From Pseudomonadota bacterium (GTDB taxonomy: Bacteria; Pseudomonadota; Gammaproteobacteria; Burkholderiales; Rhodocyclaceae): 6,389 bases of DNA. The DNA lies in assembly GCA_023459095.1 (NCBI GenBank), contig JAEWVQ010000121.1:1-6389 (forward strand), written 5' to 3'. Position 1 is the first letter of the stretch; each line of letters begins with the position of its first letter. The position numbers were made by a program, and so were the translations under genes. The notes below the pieces were generated by a model that was given only the letters and a program-made list of their open reading frames with translations, had not been told where the DNA came from and ran no database searches. Of this stretch, positions 1 to 5,184 are shown piece by piece.

Positions 1-348
1 ACCAACGGCACCGCGCGCCGCCTCGCCGGCGCGTTCACCGCCGCCGACGGCACGCCGCTCGCGGTCGGCGGCAAGACCGGCACCGGCGACCATCGCTACG
101 AGGTCTATGGCCGCGGCGGCCAGCTCGTGTCGTCGCGCGTGGTCACACGCTCGGCGACCCTGGTGTTCCTGATCGGCGACCGCTTCTTCGGCACGCTCAC
201 CGCTTACGTGGGCGAACCGCACGCCGCCGAATACCAGTTCACCAGCTCGCTCGCCGTGCAGCTGCTCGCGCGCGGCATCGCGCCGCTGCTCCAGCCGCTG
301 CTCGGCAATGGCGCGGCCGGGGTGGAGAGTTGCGCGAGCGCGCTGTGA
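1..348 (+). CDS. Penicillin-binding transpeptidase, C-terminal end (5' truncated by window)
   Basis: Frame 1 is open from the first base to a TGA stop, giving 115 visible residues. The stretch GGKTGTGD (visible residues 23-30, Lys25-Thr-Gly) matches the KTG box. This is the third active-site motif of serine penicillin-binding transpeptidases, on the beta-strand lining the acyl-enzyme site. After it come a hydrophobic strand (ATLVFLIGDRFFGTLTAYV) and a C-terminal segment, SSLAVQLLARGIAPLLQPLL, which resembles the tail of the large 'transglycosylase domain-containing' PBPs of proteobacteria. By family knowledge the protein would cross-link peptidoglycan in the periplasm and be anchored by an N-terminal helix outside the window. 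The SxxK and SxN motifs and any GT51 domain are also outside, so PBP class A versus another class cannot be decided here. A Met about 42 residues in is internal to the domain and not a real start. Confidence 0.85.
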   Translation, partial: TNGTARRLAGAFTAADGTPLAVGGKTGTGDHRYEVYGRGGQLVSSRVVTRSATLVFLIGDRFFGTLTAYVGEPHAAEYQFTSSLAVQLLARGIAPLLQPLLGNGAAGVESCASAL

Positions 349-350
349 GC

Positions 351-386
351 CGCGCCGGCGCCGGGCGGCGCGCATAACCGTTTTTT
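351..386 (+). terminator. Possible intrinsic terminator after the PBP gene
   Basis: A 7-bp perfect stem, CGCGCCG (351-357) with CGGCGCG (366-372) and an 8-base loop, begins 3 bases after the PBP stop. A run of six T follows at 381-386. The 8-base gap between stem and T-run is longer than in a canonical intrinsic terminator, so the call is tentative. If real, it would separate the PBP gene from the downstream transporter operon. Confidence 0.35.
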
Positions 387-396
387 GCACTGCAGT

Positions 397-418
397 ACAG
401 CCGGCTTTCCCCGGCTGT
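397..418. repeat. 8-bp inverted repeat in the PBP-transporter gap
   Basis: ACAGCCGG (397-404) pairs perfectly with CCGGCTGT (411-418) across a 6-base loop. Directly to its left is the 8-base palindrome ACTGCAGT (389-396). Neither strand has a T-tract right after the hairpin, so it does not look like a terminator. It lies 55 bases upstream of the transporter start and could be a leader structure or protein-binding site. That role is inference from position only. Confidence 0.4.
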
Positions 419-472
419 GGCGTGCGTTCGCGTCATGCGATCATGCGCCTTCGATCACCCTCGTCCATCCCG

Positions 473-1366
473 ATGAAGCGCCTCTCCGCCAACCCCTACC
501 TGCTCCTCACCCTCACCGCGCTGTTCTGGGCCGGCAACATGGTCATGGGGCGCGGCATCCGCGCCGACGTACCGCCGATCGCGCTCGCGTTCTGGCGCTG
601 GGTGCTCGCCCTGGTCCTCGTGCTGCCGTTCGCCCTGCCCCATCTGCGCACGCAGTGGCCGAAGCTGCGCGCGGGCTGGCGGCCGCTGCTCATCCTCGGC
701 GTGGTCGGCATCGGCGGCTACAACACCTTCGCCTATCTTGCGCTGCAGCACACCACCGCCACCAACGCCACCCTGCTCAACTCCTTCATCCCCATCGCCA
801 CCATCGCGCTCGCCTTCGTGCTCCTCGGCAAGCGCCTGTCGCGGCTCGAAGGCGCCGGCGTGCTGGTTTCGCTCGCCGGGGTGATCCTGATCGTCAGCCG
901 CGGCAGCGTCGACACCCTGCTCGGCCTCAGCCTCAACACCGGCGACCTGTGGATGCTCGCCGCGGTGGCGACCTGGGGGCTGTACACGGTGGGCCTGCAG
1001 TGGCGCCCCGAAGGCGTGCATCCGATGCTCATGCTGGCCGCGCTGATGATCGTCGGCATCGTCGTGCTCGCGCCGTTCTACGCCTGGGAGATGGCCGCCG
1101 GGCGCAGCATCGCGCTCACCACCACGGCGATCGGCGGCATCCTCTACATCGCGATCTTTCCCGGCTTTCTCGGCTACGTGTTCTACAACGCCGGGGTGGC
1201 CGCGGTCGGCCCCGCGCGCGGCTCGCTGTTCATCCACCTGATGCCGGTGTTCGGCACGATTCTCGCCGCGGTGTTCCTCGGCGAGCGGCCGTACTGGTAC
1301 CACTTCTTCGGCATCGGCCTGGTGTTCGCCGGCATCGTGCTGACCACGCGCCGCGCCCCCGCCTGA
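473..1366 (+). CDS. EamA/DMT-superfamily transporter (10 predicted membrane helices)
   Basis: The 297-residue protein has the layout of a drug/metabolite transporter with two EamA repeats. About ten hydrophobic helices can be seen, near residues 11-27, 36-54, 71-89, 99-117, 126-142, 157-173, 186-203, 219-238, 251-269 and 277-293. Family hallmarks are FWAGNMVMGR near the start, the NATLLNSFIPI region closing the first repeat, and LMPVFGTILAAVFLGERP with a Glu late in the second repeat. Such proteins export or exchange small metabolites at the inner membrane; the substrate cannot be read from sequence. I chose the ATG at 473 (MKRLSANPYLL) because it sits just before helix 1. In-frame ATGs at 308 and 443 would add basic, low-complexity residues and extend into or toward the PBP gene. 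No clear Shine-Dalgarno precedes any of them. It heads an apparent operon with the peptidase gene, which starts 3 bases after the stop. Confidence 0.9.
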   Translation: MKRLSANPYLLLTLTALFWAGNMVMGRGIRADVPPIALAFWRWVLALVLVLPFALPHLRTQWPKLRAGWRPLLILGVVGIGGYNTFAYLALQHTTATNATLLNSFIPIATIALAFVLLGKRLSRLEGAGVLVSLAGVILIVSRGSVDTLLGLSLNTGDLWMLAAVATWGLYTVGLQWRPEGVHPMLMLAALMIVGIVVLAPFYAWEMAAGRSIALTTTAIGGILYIAIFPGFLGYVFYNAGVAAVGPARGSLFIHLMPVFGTILAAVFLGERPYWYHFFGIGLVFAGIVLTTRRAPA

Positions 1367-1369
1367 GCG

Positions 1370-2140
1370 ATGTTCGCCCGTCTGCGCCGCTGGCTCGGTC
1401 TTGCGCCGCGCCGCATCGAAGTCGCCGAGGAGACCTGGCGCGCGGTCGAGCGCCGGCTGCCCTTTCTCGACTTTCTCGACGATGTGCAGCGCGCCCGCCT
1501 GCGCCGGCTCGCCATCGATTTTCTCGCCGAGAAGCAGTTCCACGGCGCCCACGGCCTGCAGCTCACCGACGAGATGCTGCTCGCGATCGCGCTCCAGGCC
1601 TGCCTGCCCATCCTCAACATCGGCCTCGGCGCCTACCACGGCTGGGTCGGCGTGGTCGTGTACCCCGGCGACTTCATCGTGCCGCGGCGCGAGATCGACG
1701 AGGACGGCGTGGTCCACGAGTACGACGACGAACTGCTCGGCGAAGCCTGGGAGGGCGGCCCGGTGCTGCTGTCGTGGTTTCCCGAGGACGATGCGCCGGA
1801 GGGCGTCAACGTGGTGATCCACGAATTCGCGCACAAGCTCGACATGGAGAACGGCGGCGTCGACGGCCTGCCGCCGCTGCCCGCGCACATGTCGCGCAGC
1901 GCCTGGGCGGCGGCCTTCGGGGCCGCCTACGAGCGTTTCTGCGCCCAGGTCGATGGCGACGAGGACACCGTGCTCGACCCCTATGCCGCCGAGCACCCGG
2001 GCGAATTCTTCGCGGTCGCCTCCGAGGCCTTCTTCGAGACCCCTACGCTGTTGCAGGCCGAGTTTCCCGAGGTCTACGATCAATTGCATCGCTACTACGG
2101 CCTCGACCCCGCAGCGGGCGGGGCGCGACGCCGATCATGA
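1370..2140 (+). CDS. mtfA: MtfA-like zinc metallopeptidase (peptidase family M90)
   Basis: The 256-residue protein carries the zinc-binding motif HEFAHKLD (His151, Glu152, His155). Downstream is GEFFAVASEAFFE (211-223), where Glu219 is the likely third zinc ligand. Both are characteristic of the MtfA family (Mlc titration factor A, family M90). The N-terminal portion (about 1-60) is basic and helical, and IVPRREIDEDG near 103-113 leads into the catalytic half. Length is close to the roughly 265 residues of E. coli MtfA. In E. coli MtfA is a cytosolic aminopeptidase that binds the glucose repressor Mlc; whether this host has Mlc is not visible, so only the peptidase assignment is firm. Its ATG lies 3 bases past the transporter stop with no obvious Shine-Dalgarno, suggesting translational coupling. 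Its stop overlaps the next start as ATGA. Confidence 0.92.
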   Translation: MFARLRRWLGLAPRRIEVAEETWRAVERRLPFLDFLDDVQRARLRRLAIDFLAEKQFHGAHGLQLTDEMLLAIALQACLPILNIGLGAYHGWVGVVVYPGDFIVPRREIDEDGVVHEYDDELLGEAWEGGPVLLSWFPEDDAPEGVNVVIHEFAHKLDMENGGVDGLPPLPAHMSRSAWAAAFGAAYERFCAQVDGDEDTVLDPYAAEHPGEFFAVASEAFFETPTLLQAEFPEVYDQLHRYYGLDPAAGGARRRS

Positions 2141-2601
2141 ACGAGCGCAAGCGCCTGCTCATCGTCTACCACACCCAGTCCGGCAACACCGGTCGCCTCG
2201 CCGATGCGGTCCTGAGCGGCGCGCGCCGGGTCACCGAGACCGACACCCGCCTGCTGCGCGCCTTCGACGCCGGCACCGACGACCTCCTCGCCTGCGACGG
2301 CCTGCTGCTCGGCACTCCGGAGAATTTCGGCTACATGTCGGGCGCGCTGAAGGACTTCTTCGACCGCACCTACTATCCCTGCGAAGGCCGTCTCACCGGC
2401 CTGCCCTACGCGGTGTTCGTCAGCGCCGGCAACGACGGCAGCGGTGCGGTGCGCGAGATCGGCCGCATCGCCACCGGCTACGGCTGGCGCGCGGTCAATG
2501 ATGCGCTGATCGTGCGCGGTGCGATCGCCGCGGCCAACCTCGACGCCGCCGCCGAACTCGGCGAGGCGATGGCCGCCGGTCTTACCATGGGCATTTTCTG
2601 A
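2137..2601 (+). CDS. Flavodoxin-fold protein, probable NAD(P)H-dependent FMN oxidoreductase
   Basis: The 154-residue protein begins with a beta-strand (RLLIVYH) followed by TQSGNTGRLAD (13-23). This is the FMN phosphate-binding loop of the flavodoxin/WrbA-like family. A second hallmark is LLLGTPENFGYMSGALKDFFDR (56-77), corresponding to the flavin-ring-contacting loop and next helix. A third is VFVSAGNDGSGAVREI (93-108). It is slightly shorter than many family members (about 150-200 residues) but looks complete. It probably binds FMN and acts in cytosolic electron transfer or quinone/flavin reduction; the partner is unknown. The start overlaps the peptidase stop by 4 bases (ATGA), so the two are almost certainly co-translated. 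No intrinsic terminator with a T-tract follows the TGA. Confidence 0.88.
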   Translation: MNERKRLLIVYHTQSGNTGRLADAVLSGARRVTETDTRLLRAFDAGTDDLLACDGLLLGTPENFGYMSGALKDFFDRTYYPCEGRLTGLPYAVFVSAGNDGSGAVREIGRIATGYGWRAVNDALIVRGAIAAANLDAAAELGEAMAAGLTMGIF

Positions 2602-2672
2602 GCGCGGCTGCGGCGTCGCCGGTGGTGCGGCGCGTCACGAAAGCCCCTTTCACATCGCGGCACCGATCGCTA

Positions 2673-2702
2673 TTGCCTGTCGGCACATTCGATGGCTAGA
2701 TT
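2673..2702 (+). promoter_or_regulatory. Candidate sigma-70 promoter of the host-attachment-family gene
   Basis: TTGCCT (2673-2678; 4 of 6 matches to TTGACA) and TAGATT (2697-2702; 4 of 6 to TATAAT) are separated by 18 bases. This lies in a locally AT-richer part of the 156-base gap after the flavodoxin gene. Transcription would start near 2709, leaving a leader of about 50 bases. It is a consensus match by eye only. Confidence 0.4.
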
Positions 2703-2708
2703 GAAGAA

Positions 2709-2727
2709 GTCGCCTCCCCCCGGCGAC
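2709..2727 (+). promoter_or_regulatory. Hairpin in the 5' leader of the host-attachment-family gene
   Basis: GTCGCC (2709-2714) pairs perfectly with GGCGAC (2722-2727) around a 7-base pyrimidine-rich loop. It would form at or near the predicted 5' end of the transcript, 18 bases before the Shine-Dalgarno site. It does not cover the ribosome site. A role in mRNA stability is possible, but this is inferred from position. Confidence 0.4.
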
Positions 2728-2745
2728 GAGCCTGATCTTTGCATC

Positions 2746-2750
2746 GGAGG
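2746..2750 (+). promoter_or_regulatory. Strong Shine-Dalgarno site (GGAGG) that fixes the start at 2758
   Basis: GGAGG lies 7 bases before the ATG at 2758, the best ribosome binding site in the window. It rules out the in-frame ATG at 2692, which would add a 22-residue tail unrelated to the family and would put this site inside the gene. Confidence 0.85.
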
Positions 2751-2757
2751 AAGCTTT

Positions 2758-3198
2758 ATGGCCATTACCTGGATTCTGGTTGCCAACGCCAGTCTGGCGA
2801 AGCTGTACGCGAATCTCGGCCCCAACAAGGGCCTCCAGCTGGTCAAGGAACTGATCCATCCGGAAAGCCGGCAGAAGAATGCCGAGCTCGTCACCGACCG
2901 CCCAGGCAGCAACGGCGCGAACGGAAGCGGAGGCGGCTCGATGCAGCCGCAGACCTTGCCCAAGGACCATCAGGCCAAGGTCTTCGCCCAGAAAATTGCA
3001 CAGGAGCTCTATCTAGGACGTGCCCAGAACGCCTTCAAGCGCGCCATCGTGTTCGCACCGCCAGGCTTCATGGGCATGCTCAACGCAGTTGTGGACGGGC
3101 CCACGGCCCAGCTCATCACCGATCGTTTCGAGAAGGACTACACCAAGACGCCTGAACCCGAACTCGCGGCCAAGCTCGCCTCGACGATATACCTCTGA
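2758..3198 (+). CDS. Host-attachment family protein (Host_attach / baeRF-like)
   Basis: The 146-residue protein opens with TWILVANASLAKLYAN, matching the 'W(I/V)LVA..-ARL(F/Y)' start of the family annotated as 'protein required for attachment to host cells'. That family has been linked to bacterial relatives of archaeo-eukaryotic release factor domains (baeRF). Then come a short TDRPG stretch (46-50), a Gly/Ser/Asn-rich loop (about 50-61, with GSGGGS), a helix containing DHQAKVFAQKIAQEL (70-84), and the strand RAIVFAPPGFMGML (95-108) ahead of a C-terminal helix with ITDRFEKDYTK. There is no signal peptide or membrane segment, so a cytosolic location is likely despite the family name. The true function is uncertain. 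Its composition is distinct: about 62% GC over 2761-3180 by hand count against 68-78% in sampled neighbours, with rarer codons such as ATA and CTA. It appears to be transcribed alone, with its own promoter and terminator. Confidence 0.82.
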   Translation: MAITWILVANASLAKLYANLGPNKGLQLVKELIHPESRQKNAELVTDRPGSNGANGSGGGSMQPQTLPKDHQAKVFAQKIAQELYLGRAQNAFKRAIVFAPPGFMGMLNAVVDGPTAQLITDRFEKDYTKTPEPELAAKLASTIYL

Positions 3199-3239
3199 CC
3201 CGGTTTCATTTCTTCGCTGTCTCCCGCCAGGAGACGAAA

Positions 3240-3260
3240 AGGACCGTCCCGGGCGGTCCT
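3240..3260 (-). terminator. Intrinsic terminator of the ispD-ispF-thpR operon (- strand)
   Basis: AGGACCG (3240-3246) pairs perfectly with CGGTCCT (3254-3260) across a 7-base loop. The four A at 3237-3240 read as a T-run after the stem on the - strand. The hairpin lies about 75 bases past the thpR stop, where terminator placement is expected. On the + strand no T-run follows it. Confidence 0.7.
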
Positions 3261-3268
3261 GAAGGCCC

Positions 3269-3292
3269 GCGGGGCGCTTGGCGCCCCGCTTT
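3269..3292 (+). terminator. Intrinsic terminator of the host-attachment-family gene (+ strand)
   Basis: GCGGGGCGC (3269-3277) pairs perfectly with GCGCCCCGC (3281-3289) around a 3-base TTG loop. TTT follows at once (3290-3292). The T-run is short, but the 9-bp all-GC stem is very stable. It sits 70 bases past the gene's stop and only 8 bases from the opposing terminator. Confidence 0.7.
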
Positions 3293-3334
3293 CACGCCCG
3301 GCACATCCGCGCGCCCTTTCCCCCGCGCGGAATT

Positions 3335-3886
3335 TCAGCTCAGCGGCCAGCGCCCGAGCATGCGGTAGCGGGCCCCTTCCGCCCGCCGCTGCGACCCCAC
3401 CAGCACGAAGCTCCCCGCCTGCCAGGGCGTCACCTCGTCCGCGCCGGTGGCGGGCAGTGCGTCGTGACGGGCGTTGCGCACCAGGGTGACGTGGGGCGCG
3501 AACGGCCGTTTCTCGGTCGGGAAGCCGCCGGCCTCGAGCACCAGGGCGAGCTCGCCGGCGAGCCGCTCGAGCGCGGCCGGCACGCGCTGCGGCGCCGCCC
3601 ACAGCAGATGCTTGCGCGACCAGCCGCCGAGGCGATCCAGGTTCATCGTGAAGCGCTCGCCGTCGATACGCGCGGCGAGATCGAACAGCGCCGGCAGGCG
3701 CGCGGCCGGCAGCTCGCCGATGAAGGCCAGGGTCAGATGCAGGCTGTCACGGCGCATCGCACGCCCGCCGCAGTGCGCCTGCAGATGGCGGGCGATGCGG
3801 TGGAGCCGGCTCGCGGTCGCGGCGTCCGGCCACAGCGCGAAGAACACCCGGCAGGCGTCCCCCCCGGCGGCGGGACGTTCAGGCAT
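3335..3886 (-). CDS. thpR: RNA 2',3'-cyclic phosphodiesterase ThpR (LigT/2H family)
   Basis: The 183-residue protein has the two HxTx motifs that define the 2H phosphoesterase superfamily: HLTLAF (His50, Thr52) and HVTLVR (His132, Thr134), 82 residues apart. It also has the family's N-terminal strand, RVFFALWPD (13-21), and PFAPHVTL around the second motif. Length matches the usual 175-190. ThpR hydrolyses RNA 2',3'-cyclic phosphates to 2'-phosphates; the E. coli enzyme was first described as a 2'-5' RNA ligase. Its physiological role is poorly defined. Its ATG lies inside the end of ispF (8-base overlap) with no visible Shine-Dalgarno, so translation is probably coupled to ispF. It is the last gene of the operon, with a terminator downstream. 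The ATG at 3886 is accepted because it leaves only about 12 residues before the first core strand. Confidence 0.93.
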   Translation of the reverse strand: MPERPAAGGDACRVFFALWPDAATASRLHRIARHLQAHCGGRAMRRDSLHLTLAFIGELPAARLPALFDLAARIDGERFTMNLDRLGGWSRKHLLWAAPQRVPAALERLAGELALVLEAGGFPTEKRPFAPHVTLVRNARHDALPATGADEVTPWQAGSFVLVGSQRRAEGARYRMLGRWPLS

Positions 3887-4370
3887 CGGCGCGGGCGAGC
3901 AGCGCCACCACCTGCGCGGCGATGCCTTCGCCGCGGCCGGTGAAGCCGAGCTTCTCGGTGGTCTTGCCCTTGATATTGATCGCCGCCGCGTCCATCGCCA
4001 GGTCGGCGGCGATGTGGGCGACCATCGCCGGCGCGTGCGGCAGGATCTTCGGCGCGCGGCAGATCACCGTGGCGTCCACATTCACCACTTCCCAGCCGGC
4101 CGCGCGCACGCGCGCGAACGCGGTGCGCAGCAGCACGCGGCTGTCGGCGCCGGCATGCTGCGGGTCGGTGTCGGGAAACAGGCGGCCGATGTCGCCGAGC
4201 CCGGCGGCGCCGAGCAGCGCGTCGGTGAGCGCGTGCAGCAGCACGTCGGCGTCGGAGTGGCCGAGCAGGCCGCGCTCGAAGGGGATGTCGACGCCGCCGA
4301 CGATGAGCCGGCGCCCCGGCACCAGCGCGTGCACGTCGAAACCCTGTCCAATCCGAAACGCGTGTTTCAT
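3879..4370 (-). CDS. ispF: 2-C-methyl-D-erythritol 2,4-cyclodiphosphate synthase
   Basis: The 163-residue protein is a full-length IspF, which converts CDP-ME 2-phosphate to the cyclic diphosphate MEcPP with release of CMP (MEP pathway, cytosol, homotrimer in known structures). The metal site is recognisable as Asp12 and His14 in GFDVHAL, plus His46 in GHSDADVLLHAL. Other hallmarks are LFPDTDP (64-70) and TTEKLGFTGRGEGIA (137-151). All expected active-site residues are present. GGGAG on the - strand (4381-4377) gives a good Shine-Dalgarno 6 bases before the ATG. The start overlaps the ispD stop by 4 bases (ATGA), and the stop overlaps the thpR start by 8 bases. The gene therefore sits in the middle of a tightly coupled operon. 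Confidence 0.97.
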   Translation of the reverse strand: MKHAFRIGQGFDVHALVPGRRLIVGGVDIPFERGLLGHSDADVLLHALTDALLGAAGLGDIGRLFPDTDPQHAGADSRVLLRTAFARVRAAGWEVVNVDATVICRAPKILPHAPAMVAHIAADLAMDAAAINIKGKTTEKLGFTGRGEGIAAQVVALLARADA

Positions 4371-5077
4371 GACGCTCTCCCTTCACGGTTCTGCAGAATC
4401 CACTCGGCCAGGTGAAGGTCGAGCGGATAAGTGACTTTCAGGTTGGTGGCATCGCCCTCGATCAGCTTCGGGCGCAGGCCGGCGGCCTCGATCGCGCTCG
4501 CCTCGTCGGTCACGTCGCGCGCGCCTTCCAGTGCCCGACGCAGCATCACGTAGCGGAACATCTGCGGTGTCTGCGCCTGCCACAGACTGTCGCGCGGCAC
4601 GGTGTCGACGACCTGGCGGCGGCCGTCGGCGCGCTTCAGGGTGTCGGCCACCGGCACCGCGAGCAAGCCGCCGACCTCGTCGCCGGCCAGTTCGCGTACC
4701 AGCTTGTCGATGTGCCAGGGCGCGAGGCAGGGACGCGCGGCATCGTGCACCAGCACCCAGTCGGACTGGACGGCCTCGCCGGCGATCGCGCGCAACCCGG
4801 CGAGCACGGAGTCGGCGCGGCTCGGGCCGCCGCAGAACAGCGGCACCAGCTTGGGGCCGAGCGCGCGCCAGTCGTGGCGCGCCCACTCGGCGTCGCCCAC
4901 CGACAGCACGACGAACACCTTGTCGATCGCCGGCGCGGCGCACAGCACCGACAGGGCGTGATGGATCAGCGGGCGGCCGAGCAGCGGCAAGTATTGCTTG
5001 GGCAGGCCGGCGCCCATGCGGCTGCCGCTGCCGGCGGCCGGGACGATGGCGAAATGACGGGGATGGAAATTCTGCAT
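4367..5077 (-). CDS. ispD: 2-C-methyl-D-erythritol 4-phosphate cytidylyltransferase
   Basis: The 236-residue protein transfers CMP from CTP to MEP, giving CDP-ME, the step two before IspF in the MEP pathway. The nucleotide-binding N-terminus reads PAAGSGSRMGAGLPKQYL (13-30), with Arg20 and Lys27 as the conserved catalytic residues. It is followed by VHDAARP (110-116), PRDSLWQAQTPQ (161-172) with Arg162, TDEASAIE (190-197) and NLKVTYPLDL (212-221) with Lys214. All are expected in IspD, and length fits the usual 225-240. I chose the ATG at 5077 (MQNFHPRHF), which leaves 12 residues before PAAG as in known members. An in-frame ATG at 5173 would add 32 basic, low-complexity residues. No Shine-Dalgarno precedes the chosen start, and a TAGAAT box lies 7 bases upstream of it. 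Confidence 0.97.
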   Translation of the reverse strand: MQNFHPRHFAIVPAAGSGSRMGAGLPKQYLPLLGRPLIHHALSVLCAAPAIDKVFVVLSVGDAEWARHDWRALGPKLVPLFCGGPSRADSVLAGLRAIAGEAVQSDWVLVHDAARPCLAPWHIDKLVRELAGDEVGGLLAVPVADTLKRADGRRQVVDTVPRDSLWQAQTPQMFRYVMLRRALEGARDVTDEASAIEAAGLRPKLIEGDATNLKVTYPLDLHLAEWILQNREGRAS

Positions 5078-5184
5078 GGCGCGGATTCTAACCGCGGCGC
5101 GCCCGTTCGCAGCGGCGCGCGCCGGTTCCGGGGCAGCGGCGAATCGAATAGAGTAAGGGCGCACATCCCGCACAGGACCGACGC
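5078..5184. promoter_or_regulatory. Divergent promoter region between ispD and the DUF4010 gene
   Basis: This 107-base gap must hold the start signals of both divergent genes. On the - strand TAGAAT (5090-5085; 5 of 6 to TATAAT) lies 7 bases before the ispD ATG. A weak CTGCGA sits at -35 distance with a 16-base spacer. On the + strand TAGAGT (5149-5154; 4 of 6) lies in a small AT-richer patch; the matching -35 (TTCCGG) is poor. AGGA at 5174-5177 is a reasonable Shine-Dalgarno 7 bases before the ATG at 5185. No operator palindrome is obvious. Confidence 0.35.

Noticed and set aside
455..2089. Long - strand open frame (544 codons) antisense to the transporter and peptidase genes
   Set aside because: Its translation is dominated by charged His/Arg/Glu/Ala-rich runs with no recognisable domain. 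It mirrors codon positions of two well-supported + strand genes, as expected in high-GC DNA.
385..2601. Very long + strand open frame (738 codons) ending with the flavodoxin
   Set aside because: Only the last 154 residues form a recognisable protein. The upstream part is Arg/Ala/Pro/His-rich shadow translation of the transporter and peptidase in another frame. It is not a fusion protein.
2602..2672. Terminator after the flavodoxin gene
   Set aside because: Only short stems are present (for example GAAAG/CTTTC at 2639-2651, 5 bp), and there is no T-tract. Termination by Rho or read-through is as likely.
2692..2757. Extended N-terminus of the host-attachment-family protein from the ATG at 2692
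   Set aside because: The 22 added residues include the leader hairpin and the GGAGG site, overlap the predicted -10 box, and do not resemble the family's N-terminus.
3278..4434. Overlapping + strand open frames opposite thpR and ispF
   Set aside because: ThpR and IspF on the - strand carry complete catalytic motifs and overlapping start/stop signals. The + strand products have no motif and are shadows.
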